Notes: generated by a model not told the origin, from the sequence alone. Shown: positions 1 to 9,587, counted from the stretch's first letter. The stretch: DNA of 38,601 nt from Mycobacterium sp. (GCF_025933915.1 NZ_JAICZA010000031.1:1-38601); one strand, 5' to 3'. Made by a program: numbers and translations.

Positions 1-626
1 GCCGCGGCGCCCTTGATGCGCACCATCTCCGGCTCACCCAGCACCGCGGCGCCCTCGACCAGCCGCGCCGTCGATTCGCTGACCATCACCCCGCCGGGCG
101 GCGCTACAGATTCCATCCGCTGTGCCATCCCCACCTGTTCACCGATGGCGGTGTAACCCAATGCGCCGGAACCGATCTCACCGGCGATCACTTGGCCTGA
201 ATTCAGTCCCACCCGCAACCGCAGGCGGATTTCGTCGCGGTCGTCGACCTCGACCGCCAGACGTGTCACTTCCTCCTGAATGCCCAGCGCCGCCAGACAT
301 GCGCGTATAGCGTGATCCTCCAACGCCATCGGCGCGCCGAACACCGCCATGACGCCGTCGCCGGTGAACTTGTCCACCGTGCCGCCGTAGCGCTGCACGA
401 CGGCCGCCGCGCGCGCGACGAGTTCGGTCATGATCTCGCGCAAGCGTTCCGGACCCACCGTTGCGGCGATGTGCATCGATCCGACCACGTCGGCGAACAG
501 CACCGTGACTTGCTTGTACTCGGCCGGCGTTCCCGACACAGCGGTCGGTGAGCCACACTCGTCGCAGAACTTCGCGGTAGGCCGCAACTCGGCGGCACAC
601 CTCGCGCAGGCCAACGCGGCCGTCAT
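1..626 (-). CDS. Class III adenylate/guanylate cyclase, N-terminal part (runs off window)
   Basis: The reading frame is open from an ATG at 626 down to base 1, giving 208 residues; the 3' part lies outside the window. It opens with a double zinc-ribbon CxxC (CARC near residue 7, CDEC near residue 21), followed by a class III nucleotide cyclase domain: FADVVGS carries the first metal Asp, VDKFTGDG the second metal Asp and the base-binding Lys, and VGLNSGQVIAGEIG follows. As in the paralogue at 2333-5527, the segment YTAIGEQVGMAQRME has Gly where canonical cyclases have the transition-state Asn, while the Arg is kept. The mycobacterial family (Rv0386, Rv1358 and Rv2488c type) usually continues into an AAA ATPase and sometimes a LuxR helix-turn-helix, so a long protein is expected, but that part is not visible. 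It lies 19 nt downstream of the FAD oxidoreductase and is probably co-transcribed with it. Confidence 0.85.
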   Translation of the reverse strand, partial: MTAALACARCAAELRPTAKFCDECGSPTAVSGTPAEYKQVTVLFADVVGSMHIAATVGPERLREIMTELVARAAAVVQRYGGTVDKFTGDGVMAVFGAPMALEDHAIRACLAALGIQEEVTRLAVEVDDRDEIRLRLRVGLNSGQVIAGEIGSGALGYTAIGEQVGMAQRMESVAPPGGVMVSESTARLVEGAAVLGEPEMVRIKGAA

Positions 627-645
627 GCGCCTAACAATAAGGCGC

Positions 646-2100
646 TCAGCAGCTCAAGACGGCGCTATCGGCTGGATCGGTTGGGCTGGGCTCCTGCTGC
701 CGGAACGTCGCCGGCTCCGTCCCGCTGGTCGATCGGGCCGCCTGCCCGCGGTGGGTCGCGCGGGCAGCGCGCCACATCATGCCCGGGCGCAGCAGCGCAG
801 TTGGGGGGTCGACGAGCGAGGTCACTCTGGCGAACTGATCCAGGGCGACGGTGTCGTATTCGGTTGCGGTGAGCACACGGTCGACGTATCTGTTGAGCAA
901 CCGGGCGAGCAGCGTTGGTGCTCCGTCGGTTTCGGGCAAGTTGAGGTCCGGGCTGGTCGACAGTTGCCAGGCCTGACTGATGGGCGCCGCTGCGGCGCGG
1001 AAGAAACGCCGTGCCAAATCCGCTGTGCCCCGGGATAGACAGTCACTCAGCGCCGAAGCCTCCAGCGCCGCCACCGACATGCCCTGACCGTAGATCGGGT
1101 TGAAGCTGCAGACCGCGTCGCCGGTGACCAGCAGGCCCTCCGGGAATCGGCGCATCTTGTCATAGCGGCGCCATTGACTCGACGGCATACAGTGCCGTGC
1201 CGGCTCCCCGATGGGCTCGGCGGCTTTGACTGCCGCGAGCATGTGGGCCGGTGCGCAGTCCTTGACGAACTCGCACATCCCCGCCAAGTCGCGGGGCGAT
1301 TCGCGGCCCGCTATACCCATCACGGTGAACACCCAGGTGTCGTTCTCGCAGTGCAACATGCCCAGGCCCCGCGGCCGGCCCGGCATGCACCCGACGACGA
1401 AGCCGAGCTCGTGCAGGGCATCGGGTGCGATGCTCAGTGCCTGGCTCACGTAGGTCACGTGCACCACGACGTGATCCTCGAGCGGGCGGCCGTAGCCCAG
1501 GCTATCCAGCCAGAAGGGGGTACGGGCGCCACGGCCGGTGGCGTCGACCACCAAATCGGCGTGCAGCGTGGACACTTCACGCGTGCGACGGTTGACCAAC
1601 CGTGCGCCGGTGATGCGCCGGTGGTCGCGCGTCGCGGCCAACGCTACGACGTCATGCTCGTCGAGCAGCGCGACGTTGGGGAGGTCGCGCACCCGCGCGC
1701 GGACATGATCCTCCAGGAAGGGCCGGGTCACCAAGTATGCGTTGAATGAGGGTGCGCTGCCGCAGCGCACCATTTGGTGCCCGTTCAGGTTGTAGTACCA
1801 CCGGGATAGATCTAGGCCGTCGGAGTAATGCGCACCGTCGGCGACCAGCTCATCGAGGATGCCAGGAAACATCTCGCCGATCACCTGAGCGCCGCGGGCC
1901 AGCAGGCCGTGGAGATGCCGACCCTGCGGCACGCCGCGGCGGGCGGCCCCCTTGTTGGGAAGGGTTTCGGGCAACGGGTCGCGCTCGACCACCGTCACCC
2001 TGTCGAAGAAGTCGGTCAGCGTCCGCGCGGTCAGCAGACCGGCCATACTCGCTCCGAACACGACCGCGTGATCGCCGATTTTGGCCTTCATCTCGGGCAT
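646..2100 (-). CDS. FAD-dependent oxidoreductase / monooxygenase
   Basis: This 484-residue protein has an N-terminal dinucleotide-binding fold (VVFGASMAGLLTAR near residues 13-26, ending in VVERD) and the second FAD-contacting motif of the aromatic hydroxylase/geranylgeranyl reductase superfamily (TGDAVCSFNPIYGQGM, about residue 325). Family membership therefore rests on both ends of the FAD site. Such enzymes hydroxylate, epoxidise or desaturate small organic or lipid substrates using NAD(P)H and O2; the substrate here is unknown. No signal peptide or membrane segment is evident, so it is probably cytosolic. The ATG at 2100 precedes the Rossmann motif by a normal distance. The gene is divergent from the cyclase/glycosyltransferase run and upstream of another cyclase, suggesting it may belong to the same accessory cassette. 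Confidence 0.8.
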   Translation of the reverse strand: MPEMKAKIGDHAVVFGASMAGLLTARTLTDFFDRVTVVERDPLPETLPNKGAARRGVPQGRHLHGLLARGAQVIGEMFPGILDELVADGAHYSDGLDLSRWYYNLNGHQMVRCGSAPSFNAYLVTRPFLEDHVRARVRDLPNVALLDEHDVVALAATRDHRRITGARLVNRRTREVSTLHADLVVDATGRGARTPFWLDSLGYGRPLEDHVVVHVTYVSQALSIAPDALHELGFVVGCMPGRPRGLGMLHCENDTWVFTVMGIAGRESPRDLAGMCEFVKDCAPAHMLAAVKAAEPIGEPARHCMPSSQWRRYDKMRRFPEGLLVTGDAVCSFNPIYGQGMSVAALEASALSDCLSRGTADLARRFFRAAAAPISQAWQLSTSPDLNLPETDGAPTLLARLLNRYVDRVLTATEYDTVALDQFARVTSLVDPPTALLRPGMMWRAARATHRGQAARSTSGTEPATFRQQEPSPTDPADSAVLSC

Positions 2101-2332
2101 AACCCACCGCCTTTGTCGAGCCGTCAGCTAACAAAAGCCATCATCGGGGCGCGGCGCGGGCGACGATAGCGTAGTCGAGTACGCGACGTACGCGACCGGT
2201 GCGCCCGGATCGCTCATCGGCCGACCGAAACGCTTCCAGCACCCCTCCGGGAACGGGTTTTGCGGTTAACTGCCGCCGCGCGGCGGTTTGGGCGATCATG
2301 AAGGGAAATCTGACGGCGCGGGAGATCGGCGG
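2101..2332. other. Divergent intergenic region between FAD oxidoreductase and cyclase
   Basis: These 232 bases separate two outward-facing genes and should hold both promoters. The only clear structure is a perfect 14-base GC palindrome at 2273-2286. No recognisable regulator site was found. An in-frame TTG at 2288 would extend the plus-strand cyclase by 15 residues. Confidence 0.4.
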
Positions 2333-5300
2333 ATGGTTAACCCGGTCAGCGAGGCCACCGGCCGATGTGGGTCGTGCGGTAACGACCTGCGCGCCAAAGC
2401 GCGGTTCTGCGATGTCTGCGGCTCTCCGGTCACCCCACGACCGGCCAGCGGCGAGCACAAGCAAGTAACGGTGTTGTTCGCAGATGTCGTCGGCTCGATG
2501 AAGCTCGCGGCCGCGCTGGACGCGGAACGGCTCCAAGAGATCATGAACGAGATGTTCAACCGTGCGGCCGCGGTGGTGCAGCGCTACCACGGAACCGTCG
2601 ACAAGTTCACCGGCGACGGCTTGATGGCACTGTTCGGCGCCCCGGTGGCCCTAGAGGATCACGCGCTGCGGGCGTGTATTTCAGCCCTGGAGATCCACTC
2701 GGTCACCAAAGAGCTTGCCGCCGAGGTGCTTCGCCGTGACGGCGTCACCCTGCAGATCCGCGTCGGATTGAACTCGGGCGCAGTGATCGCCGGCGAAATC
2801 GGCTCGGGTGAAGGAAGATACACCGCCGTCGGCCATCCGGTCGGAATGGCGCAACGCATGGAGGCGGCCGCCCCTTCGGGCGGCGTCATGTGCTCGCTGT
2901 CCACGGCGCGCCTCGTCGAGGACGCTACCCGCCTCGGGCCCGTCGAAGACGTCCTCGTCAAGGGCGCCGACGCGCCCGTGCCCGCGCGCCGACTCCTCGG
3001 CATGGAATCCGAGCGGATGGTGTTGGGCCGCCAAGAAGGGCTGATGCTGGGCCGCGACGAGGAGATGGGCCGGTTGGGCAGTCTGTTCGACACCCATCCC
3101 GGCTGCCTGGTCGGGATCGTCGGACCTCCGGGGCTGGGCAAGAGCCGCCTGCTGCGGGAATTCACCGCGATCGCCGAGGGACAAGGCGCCGACATCGTCG
3201 TCGCCCGCTGCGAAGCCCACGCCAGCACGCTTGCGTTCCGGGCGTTGTCGCGCCTGCTGCGCGCCATGTTCGAGGTCGAAGGGCTCGGCGCCGCGGAGGC
3301 CCGTGACCTCACGAGTGCTCAATGCCCGGGGATGCTCGGGCCGCACTCCGTCGACGCGCAGATCCTGTTCGAGGCCATGGGCATCGCCGACACCACGGCA
3401 CCTCACCTCGAGGTCAGCCCCGATGGTAGGCGCCGCCGGCTGATCGAAATCATGACGCATGCTGTTCGGGCACGCTCGGATCGAACCGTGTTCGCACTCG
3501 AGGATGCGCATTGGATCGACGAACCCAGCGACGAGGTGCTTGCCGATTTCGTCGACGCACTCGACGGGACGAGGTCGATATTCGTCATCACCTATCGACC
3601 GGAGTTCCGCGGGGCGCTGCACCGCCGATCGAACCACACGATGACGCTGCGGCCGCTACCCGAATCGACATCGGTCCGGCTGGTCCGCCAGCTCCTCGGG
3701 GGCGACCACTCGCTGGAGGCCCTGGACGAGCGAATCGCGAACGCGGTGGCGGGCAATCCATTCTTCGCCGAGGAGATCGTTCGCGACCTCGCCGGCCGCG
3801 GGTTACTGTCGGGCGGTCGGGGTGGCTACCGCCTGACAGGCGACGCGAACGAAATCGCCGTTCCCGCCACGGTGCAAGCGGTCCTTGCGGCCCGCATCGA
3901 TAGGCTGCCCGCACCCACGAAGTCGATCCTGAACGCCGCGGCGGTAATCGGTAACCAGTTCGATGTGGACACATTGCACGCTCTGTCGCCGGAAAGCTCG
4001 TCCACGTGCTTGGCCGAGCTGGTGTCGGCCGAGTTGATCGATCAGATCGAATTCGTTCCGCGACAACGGTATTGCTTTCACCATCCGCTGGTGCGCACGG
4101 TTGCTTACGAGTCGCAGCTGAGCGCCGTCCGGGTGCGGGCCCACCGCCGGCTGGCCACCGCGATCGAGGCGCGCGACGCGGGCGCCGCCGACGACAATGC
4201 GGCATTGATTGCCGCGCACCTGGAGGCGGGAGGCGAGCTCGTCCAGGCCTACCGCTGGCATCTGCGCGCGGCGGAATGGCTTCGGCCGCGCGGTATCCGC
4301 GCGGCGCGTGCGGAGTGGGAGCGCGCGCGCCGTATCGCTGACGGGTTGAACGACGACCACGACGGTGTGACCGCCATGCGAATCACACCGCGCGCCATGC
4401 TGATTTCTACGGCGCTATACGTGAGCGACGCCGACGGCACCGACGATCTGTACCAAGAGCTTCATGACCTAACGGCGCGGTCCGGTGACCTGACATCGCT
4501 CGCGCTCGCGACCGCCGGACGCATCTGGTCGTTCAGCATCAACGACATTCGGGTTCCCGAGGCCGTGGCGCTGGCGTCGGAGCTCGAAGGCATGGTCAGC
4601 GTCATCGTGTGCGACGCGGCGACGAAGGCCATAATCCTCAACTCATTGGCCTTCATCCGTTTCGCCAACTGCGAATTCGACGCCGCGCTACGGGTCACCG
4701 ACGCGATACTGGCACTGCCCGGCGATGTGCCCGCGAACGAAACGGTTGCGGCGCAAATCCTTCGCGGAATCATCGGCATGTGCCTCGGCGACTCCGATGC
4801 GGGTAGGCGGGATTTCCGGGAGGGCCTTGAACAAGCACATACGCTCGGCCCCCTCAACTATGCGACGATGTCGCATTACTCGGGAACGGTTGCGGTGTTA
4901 GGCCTGTGCAGGGCCGCCGACTTGGCCGACGGGACGCGGGATGCGTTGCGGTGCGCGGAATCCCTGGGCGACGTCAGCGGTATCATCGCCACGCTGTGGA
5001 CCCATGGATCGGTCCTGCTGCGCATGGAGAACACGTCGCGCGACGAGGCGATCGCTCTGCTTGACCGCGCCCGCGTCCTGATCGAGGAGCACAAGCTCCA
5101 TCACATCGGTATGACGAGCATTGCCGCGGATCTGGCGGTCGAAGCCGCGCGCCAGGGGCGAATCGACGAAGCGATCGACAGGCTTCGTCCCACATTCGCG
5201 CAGTATTTCGTCGATGGCAGCCGAGTCTTCGTGGGCTGTACGGCAGAGGCGCTCGTCGAGTTGCTGATCGAGCGAGGATCGATCGACGATCTCACCGAAG

Positions 5301-5527
5301 CCCACCAAATCGTCGAGCGGTGGCAGGCGCGGCCGGCCAGGATCGCGGCAACGGATCTGTGGTGGCTGAAATCCCGCGCGCTGTTGGCCGGGGCGGACGG
5401 CAACCCGGACGTCTACGCCGAACTGGCAAAGACATACCTCGCGTGCTGCACCAAACTCGATGCCCGCGGTCGGCTGCCCGAGGCGCACCGAATGGTCGAC
5501 GAATCCCATGCGCCGGGGCGGGGCTGA
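2333..5527 (+). CDS. Zinc-ribbon class III cyclase fused to AAA ATPase and helical-repeat region
   Basis: The protein has 1064 residues from the ATG at 2333; a TTG at 2288 in the same frame is possible but adds only unconserved residues. Domains in order: zinc ribbon (Cys12, 15, 26, 29); class III cyclase domain, about 42-215, with metal Asp51 and Asp95 and Lys91; NACHT/AAA-type ATPase from about 235, with Walker A GPPGLGKS at 264-271 and Walker B FALEDAHW near 387; then a long alpha-helical, TPR-like C-terminus with no LuxR helix-turn-helix. Two catalytic positions are unusual: the purine-selecting Asp is Thr164 and the transition-state Asn is Gly171, while Arg175 remains. Related M. tuberculosis cyclases such as Rv0386 also have non-canonical substrate residues, so activity is likely altered rather than certainly lost. 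The stop is 2 nt before the glycosyltransferase ATG, so the two are probably co-translated. Confidence 0.88.
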   Translation: MVNPVSEATGRCGSCGNDLRAKARFCDVCGSPVTPRPASGEHKQVTVLFADVVGSMKLAAALDAERLQEIMNEMFNRAAAVVQRYHGTVDKFTGDGLMALFGAPVALEDHALRACISALEIHSVTKELAAEVLRRDGVTLQIRVGLNSGAVIAGEIGSGEGRYTAVGHPVGMAQRMEAAAPSGGVMCSLSTARLVEDATRLGPVEDVLVKGADAPVPARRLLGMESERMVLGRQEGLMLGRDEEMGRLGSLFDTHPGCLVGIVGPPGLGKSRLLREFTAIAEGQGADIVVARCEAHASTLAFRALSRLLRAMFEVEGLGAAEARDLTSAQCPGMLGPHSVDAQILFEAMGIADTTAPHLEVSPDGRRRRLIEIMTHAVRARSDRTVFALEDAHWIDEPSDEVLADFVDALDGTRSIFVITYRPEFRGALHRRSNHTMTLRPLPESTSVRLVRQLLGGDHSLEALDERIANAVAGNPFFAEEIVRDLAGRGLLSGGRGGYRLTGDANEIAVPATVQAVLAARIDRLPAPTKSILNAAAVIGNQFDVDTLHALSPESSSTCLAELVSAELIDQIEFVPRQRYCFHHPLVRTVAYESQLSAVRVRAHRRLATAIEARDAGAADDNAALIAAHLEAGGELVQAYRWHLRAAEWLRPRGIRAARAEWERARRIADGLNDDHDGVTAMRITPRAMLISTALYVSDADGTDDLYQELHDLTARSGDLTSLALATAGRIWSFSINDIRVPEAVALASELEGMVSVIVCDAATKAIILNSLAFIRFANCEFDAALRVTDAILALPGDVPANETVAAQILRGIIGMCLGDSDAGRRDFREGLEQAHTLGPLNYATMSHYSGTVAVLGLCRAADLADGTRDALRCAESLGDVSGIIATLWTHGSVLLRMENTSRDEAIALLDRARVLIEEHKLHHIGMTSIAADLAVEAARQGRIDEAIDRLRPTFAQYFVDGSRVFVGCTAEALVELLIERGSIDDLTEAHQIVERWQARPARIAATDLWWLKSRALLAGADGNPDVYAELAKTYLACCTKLDARGRLPEAHRMVDESHAPGRG

Positions 5528-5529
5528 CG

Positions 5530-6768
5530 ATGGCCACGATCCTGGCGTACACCTCGCCCGCGCTGGGGCACCTGTTGCCGATGAGCGCGCTGCTGTCGGA
5601 GCTGTCCAGCCGTGGGCACAGGGTTCACGTGCGGACACTTTCCGCCGGTGTGGAGATTGGCCGGCAGTTCGGATTCGGCACCGACGCGATCGATCCGCGC
5701 ATCGAAGCGATTCAGCTCGAGGACGGGAAGGAAGCCACTCCCCGGGCCGCGCTCAAGAGCGGCGTCGCGACGTTTGGCCGGCGCGCCGCGCACGAGGTGG
5801 CCGATCTCGCGGACGCGATAACGCGGATCCGTCCGGACGCCCTGCTCGTCGACGTGAACTGCTGGGGAGCGCTGTCGGCGGCGGAGGCCGGTGAGATCCC
5901 CTGGGCGACCTTTGTGCCGTACACGCCGCCGCTGCGGTCGCCCGGCGTGCCACCGTTTGGTCCGGGCCTCAGACCGTTGTCGGGCGTGTTGGGCCGGTTG
6001 CGCGATGCCGCCGTGCGCGTCGTAGTGGTGCGCGCGCTGGAAAAGGTGATGCTGCCACCGATCAACACGATTCGTGCGGACCTCGATTTGCGGTCGGTCG
6101 CGTCGATCGACCAGTTTTTGCGTGGCGCGCCGCTGGTGCTGGTCGCCAGCGGCAAGCCGTTCCAGTATCCGCAAACGGATTGGGGTGACGCGGTACAGCT
6201 GATCGGGCCCTGCGCGGTCGATCCGGGGCCGCACACCGTCCCCGATTGGCTGGCAGCGATCGACAAGCCGATCGTGCTGGTCACAACCTCATCCGAGAAA
6301 CAAGCCGACACCGACCTCGTCAGGACGGCGGTGACCGCGCTGCAGGATGAGCCGGTACACGTCGTCGCAACCCTGCCGGCCGGGCGACCGGACGAGATCG
6401 CCGCATCGCCCAACGCGACGATACTGCAGTTCATCCCGCACGGCATGGTGCTGGATCGGGCGGTGTGTGCCGTGACGCACGGCGGCATGGGGGCAACTCA
6501 AAAGGCGCTCGCCCATGGCATTCCGGTCTGCGTCGTGCCCTACGGGCGCGACCAACTCGAGGTCGCGTGCCGCGTCGAGGTGGCCCGGTGCGGCACCCGC
6601 CTGCCGGCAAAGAAGCTGTCACCGGCGCGGTTGCGCAGCAAAGTTCGAGAAGCGATGACGATGACCAATGGTGCGCGGCGGGTGGTGGCCGGCTTCCGGG
6701 CCACCGGCGGAACGGACCGCGGCGCGGACCTGTTTGAACAGCGCGTACTCGGCATCAACGTCGGATGA
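5530..6768 (+). CDS. GT1-family glycosyltransferase (MGT/UGT-like)
   Basis: This 412-residue GT-B-fold enzyme begins MATILAYTSPALGHLLPM, the usual acceptor-domain opening of the UGT/macrolide glycosyltransferase family. Its C-terminal half carries the nucleotide-sugar signature (VTHGGMGATQKALAHGIP, about residues 313-330, then VVPYGRDQLEVA). Family members move a sugar from an NDP-sugar onto a lipid or small-molecule hydroxyl; mycobacterial relatives decorate glycopeptidolipids and similar lipids. Donor and acceptor cannot be assigned here. The open frame extends upstream into the cyclase gene, but the ATG at 5530, just after the cyclase stop, gives the correct family N-terminus. Tight coupling to a sensor-type cyclase and the nearby P450 and FAD oxidoreductase suggest a tailoring role (inference). 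Confidence 0.85.
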   Translation: MATILAYTSPALGHLLPMSALLSELSSRGHRVHVRTLSAGVEIGRQFGFGTDAIDPRIEAIQLEDGKEATPRAALKSGVATFGRRAAHEVADLADAITRIRPDALLVDVNCWGALSAAEAGEIPWATFVPYTPPLRSPGVPPFGPGLRPLSGVLGRLRDAAVRVVVVRALEKVMLPPINTIRADLDLRSVASIDQFLRGAPLVLVASGKPFQYPQTDWGDAVQLIGPCAVDPGPHTVPDWLAAIDKPIVLVTTSSEKQADTDLVRTAVTALQDEPVHVVATLPAGRPDEIAASPNATILQFIPHGMVLDRAVCAVTHGGMGATQKALAHGIPVCVVPYGRDQLEVACRVEVARCGTRLPAKKLSPARLRSKVREAMTMTNGARRVVAGFRATGGTDRGADLFEQRVLGINVG

Positions 6769-6847
6769 CCTCAGCAAAGCGGGTGCCGGGTGTCCATCGA
6801 CTCACCGAAACGGCGATAAATCGGCCCGCGGGATGCCTTCGCACCGT

Positions 6848-6853
6848 TATAGT
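6848..6853 (+). promoter_or_regulatory. -10 hexamer TATAGT of a probable leaderless promoter
   Basis: TATAGT fits the mycobacterial TANNNT -10 motif and ends 6 nt before the GTG at 6860. That is the spacing expected when transcription starts at the first base of the start codon. This supports the GTG start and independent transcription of the regulator gene. Confidence 0.55.
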
Positions 6854-6859
6854 CGCCGC

Positions 6860-9493
6860 GTGATCAGCGGCGACCCGCTGACCGGGCGCGACAGCGAATT
6901 GGAAATCATTCGCCGCGCCCTGAGCGGTTCTGGCAACCACTCCGGCGTGGTGATCGCCGGAGCCGCCGGTGTGGGCAAGACGAGGCTCGCCCGCGAGGTG
7001 CTGCGCCGTGCCGAGGCGTCGGGTGAGCACACGAAGTGGATCGTCGGCACCGAGTCGGCGCATGCGCTGCCCCTCGGGGCCTTCATCGGCGTGTTGGGTG
7101 GCGCCATGTTGGACCCGCTGGCCAATGTCCGGCGGGTGATCGAGTCGTTCGTCGCGCAACAGCGCCGGGCTCGCATGGTGCTCGGCGTTGATGACGCTCA
7201 TTTGCTCGACGGGTTGTCCGCGTTTGTCGTTCACCAGCTGGCGCAGTCGGGCGGGGTGCGGCTGGTGGTGACGATGCGGACCGGCGGCGAGGGGCCCGAC
7301 GCGGTGACGGCGTTATGGAAGGACGGGCTGCTTACTCGGCTCGATCTTGAACCGCTTTCAGCCGCGGCAACGCGCGAACTGATCGAAAGCACGCTCGGCG
7401 GCCCGGTCGATGCCCGCAGCGCGGCCCGGTTCCGGAAGCTGACCGGGGGAAACACCATGTTCCTGCGGCAGTTGCTGAGCGATCAGATAGCGGCCGGGCG
7501 AGTGCGGGAATCGGCCGGGGTGTGGATGTGGGACGGCGACGTCGCGGTCTCGGCGAGCCTGTCCGACGCGCTCGTGCGCCAGATGGGTCGGCTCAGCCCG
7601 GGGGTGGCGCTGGTGGTCGACACGCTGTCGCAGTGTGAGCCGTTGGCCGTCGATGTGCTGTGCGATGTGGTGCGCCGCCGTGACCTGTCGGTCGCCGAGA
7701 GCATGGGCCTGGTGAACGTCGAACGCACCGGTGGCGGCCTGACGGCCAGGCTGGCGCACCCGCTGTTCGGCGAGCTGCGCCGCGCGAGCGCGGGCGAGAT
7801 GTATTTGTCGGGAATCCGGGGCAGGCTGGCGACGCGGTTGGCGAGAGACGGTGACGCCGACATGCAGACCACCGTGCGACGTGCGCTGCTGAGGCTCGAG
7901 TCGGACCTCGATCCCGAACCCGAGCTGTATCTGGAGTCGGCGCGGCATGCCATGACGCTGCTGGACCTGGATCTTGCGGACCGGTTCGCCACGGCGGCAA
8001 CGCAAGCCGGTGCACGCGGGGCGGCCGGGGTGCGGGCAATGAACCTCGTGCTGCTCGGACGCGGCGAGCAGGCCGAGACGGCGCTGTGCGACATGGCGGA
8101 TGCCGCCCTGCCCGACGGCCACCACTGGGCGACGGTGCGGGCCGCCAACCTGATCTGGATGCTCGGCAAGCCACAAGCCGCGGCGGTGATCCTGGACGGT
8201 CTTGCTCACCCGAATTCGGGGCCCGTCGAAACCCCGGCGCAGGTGGCGGAGCGTTTGGCGGTACAGGCGTGCCTGGACGCGGTGTCGGCGCGCTGCGCAG
8301 TTGCAGCCGAAGGGGCCAGGGCCGCTTTGGGTTTCGAGACTCTACCGGACTTTCACGCGATGATGGCGTCGCTTGCGTTGATCATGGCGATGGGGGCGCT
8401 GGGGGAGGTCGACGAGCTCGCGGGTGTGGCCGAGCAGGCGTTGCGGCGAGCGACGACGTCGTTCCAGGCCTCCCACATGCGATTCTGGTTCGGGGCGGTG
8501 TATGGCCGCGCCTGCCGGTTGACCGGTCGCATCGACGAATTCGTCGCCACGGCAAATCAATTGGCAGCATCGGCCCGTGAGCTTCCCGGCCTCGCGTATG
8601 CGAACCTGGCCCTCCTGTTGGGGAATGCCGACCTGGCTCGTGGCGCCGTCGCCGACGCGGCCCGGCTGGTACACGAAGCGCTTGCCGGGGCGGAAAGACA
8701 CGCCGTCACAACGGGTTTGCGGGCGGCGAGCTACTTCGCCCTGGCGGAGGCGCACGCCAAGCTCGGACAGCCCGCCGAGGCGAACGACGCGGTCACCGGG
8801 GCGCGGTCCTGTGTGCCACCCGACTTCTTGTTCATGCACACCGCCCTCTCGCTGGCCGACGGGTGGGCGATGGCGGCGAGCGGCCGTTTGCGCGAGGCGG
8901 TGACGAGCGCCCATGAGGCCGCGCAACTCGCCCACGACCGCGACCAGCCCACCCACGAGCTGGTCTGCATACAGGCCGCGGCGCAATGGGGCGACGCGTC
9001 GCGGGCGGCGCGGGCACGAGAGCTCGCCCGGGCATTGTCGCTGCCACTGGCCGACGCCGTTGCGTCGCATGCGGAGAGCCTGCTGGCCGGGGATGGCGAG
9101 GGCCTGCTGGCCGCATCGTCGGCGTATCGGCGTATCGGCGATCGGGCCGCGGCCGCCGACGCTGCGGCGCAGGCCTCGGTTGCTTTCGACGAGAGCCAGC
9201 AGCATCGGCGCGGACTGTATGCCGCGGCGTTGGCCAAGGAATTGGCCGACAAATGTGGTGGTTTGTGCACGCCTGCGCTGCGGACCCGGGGAGGTCTCAA
9301 GCTCTCCGGCCGCCAGCGCGATGTCGTCGAGCTCGTCGTAGTCGGTCTGTCCAACCGCCAGATCGCCGAGAAGCTGGTGATGTCGGTGCGCACCGTGGAG
9401 GGCCACGTCTACCGGGCCTGCCAGCGGGTGGGGGCCGAGTCACGCGAGGAATTGGCCTCGATCATCCGTTCCGGCCCCGGCGCGTCCAGCTGA
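6860..9493 (+). CDS. Large AAA ATPase transcription regulator with C-terminal LuxR helix-turn-helix (LAL-like)
   Basis: The protein has 877 residues from a GTG at 6860. Residues about 5-45 form an ATPase N-terminus with Walker A GAAGVGKT at 34-41; a Walker B-like VLGVDDAH follows near 110. A long alanine-rich helical (TPR-like) middle precedes a LuxR-type DNA-binding domain at about 813-870 (LSGRQRDVVELV, LSNRQIAEKL, MSVRTVEGHV). This is the layout of MalT/LAL regulators, which bind ATP and an inducer and activate nearby operons. Start choice: the frame is open from 6668, overlapping the glycosyltransferase, and an ATG exists at 6833, but the TATAGT hexamer 6 nt upstream of 6860 favours a leaderless GTG. 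It lies between the glycosyltransferase and the P450 and may control them (inference). Confidence 0.85.
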   Translation: MISGDPLTGRDSELEIIRRALSGSGNHSGVVIAGAAGVGKTRLAREVLRRAEASGEHTKWIVGTESAHALPLGAFIGVLGGAMLDPLANVRRVIESFVAQQRRARMVLGVDDAHLLDGLSAFVVHQLAQSGGVRLVVTMRTGGEGPDAVTALWKDGLLTRLDLEPLSAAATRELIESTLGGPVDARSAARFRKLTGGNTMFLRQLLSDQIAAGRVRESAGVWMWDGDVAVSASLSDALVRQMGRLSPGVALVVDTLSQCEPLAVDVLCDVVRRRDLSVAESMGLVNVERTGGGLTARLAHPLFGELRRASAGEMYLSGIRGRLATRLARDGDADMQTTVRRALLRLESDLDPEPELYLESARHAMTLLDLDLADRFATAATQAGARGAAGVRAMNLVLLGRGEQAETALCDMADAALPDGHHWATVRAANLIWMLGKPQAAAVILDGLAHPNSGPVETPAQVAERLAVQACLDAVSARCAVAAEGARAALGFETLPDFHAMMASLALIMAMGALGEVDELAGVAEQALRRATTSFQASHMRFWFGAVYGRACRLTGRIDEFVATANQLAASARELPGLAYANLALLLGNADLARGAVADAARLVHEALAGAERHAVTTGLRAASYFALAEAHAKLGQPAEANDAVTGARSCVPPDFLFMHTALSLADGWAMAASGRLREAVTSAHEAAQLAHDRDQPTHELVCIQAAAQWGDASRAARARELARALSLPLADAVASHAESLLAGDGEGLLAASSAYRRIGDRAAAADAAAQASVAFDESQQHRRGLYAAALAKELADKCGGLCTPALRTRGGLKLSGRQRDVVELVVVGLSNRQIAEKLVMSVRTVEGHVYRACQRVGAESREELASIIRSGPGASS

Positions 9494-9587
9494 CGCACTG
9501 CGCCCGCGCGCAATTCGAGTAGCCGACTACGCATGCGCAGCAACGACGACCGGTCATACCGTGCCCGCAACGACACAAGGAGTTGGC

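Noticed and set aside
178..600. Minus-strand 140-residue open frame
   Set aside because: It is another frame over the cyclase N-terminus and is rich in Arg and Gly; the cyclase frame has clear domain motifs.
2273..2286. GC palindrome upstream of the cyclase as an operator or terminator
   Set aside because: A pure CG-rich palindrome of this size is common in DNA of this composition and has no U-tract or known motif.
9561..9587. GTG start for the P450 at 9561
   Set aside because: The ribosome site AAGGAG lies downstream of it and is well placed for the ATG at 9588.
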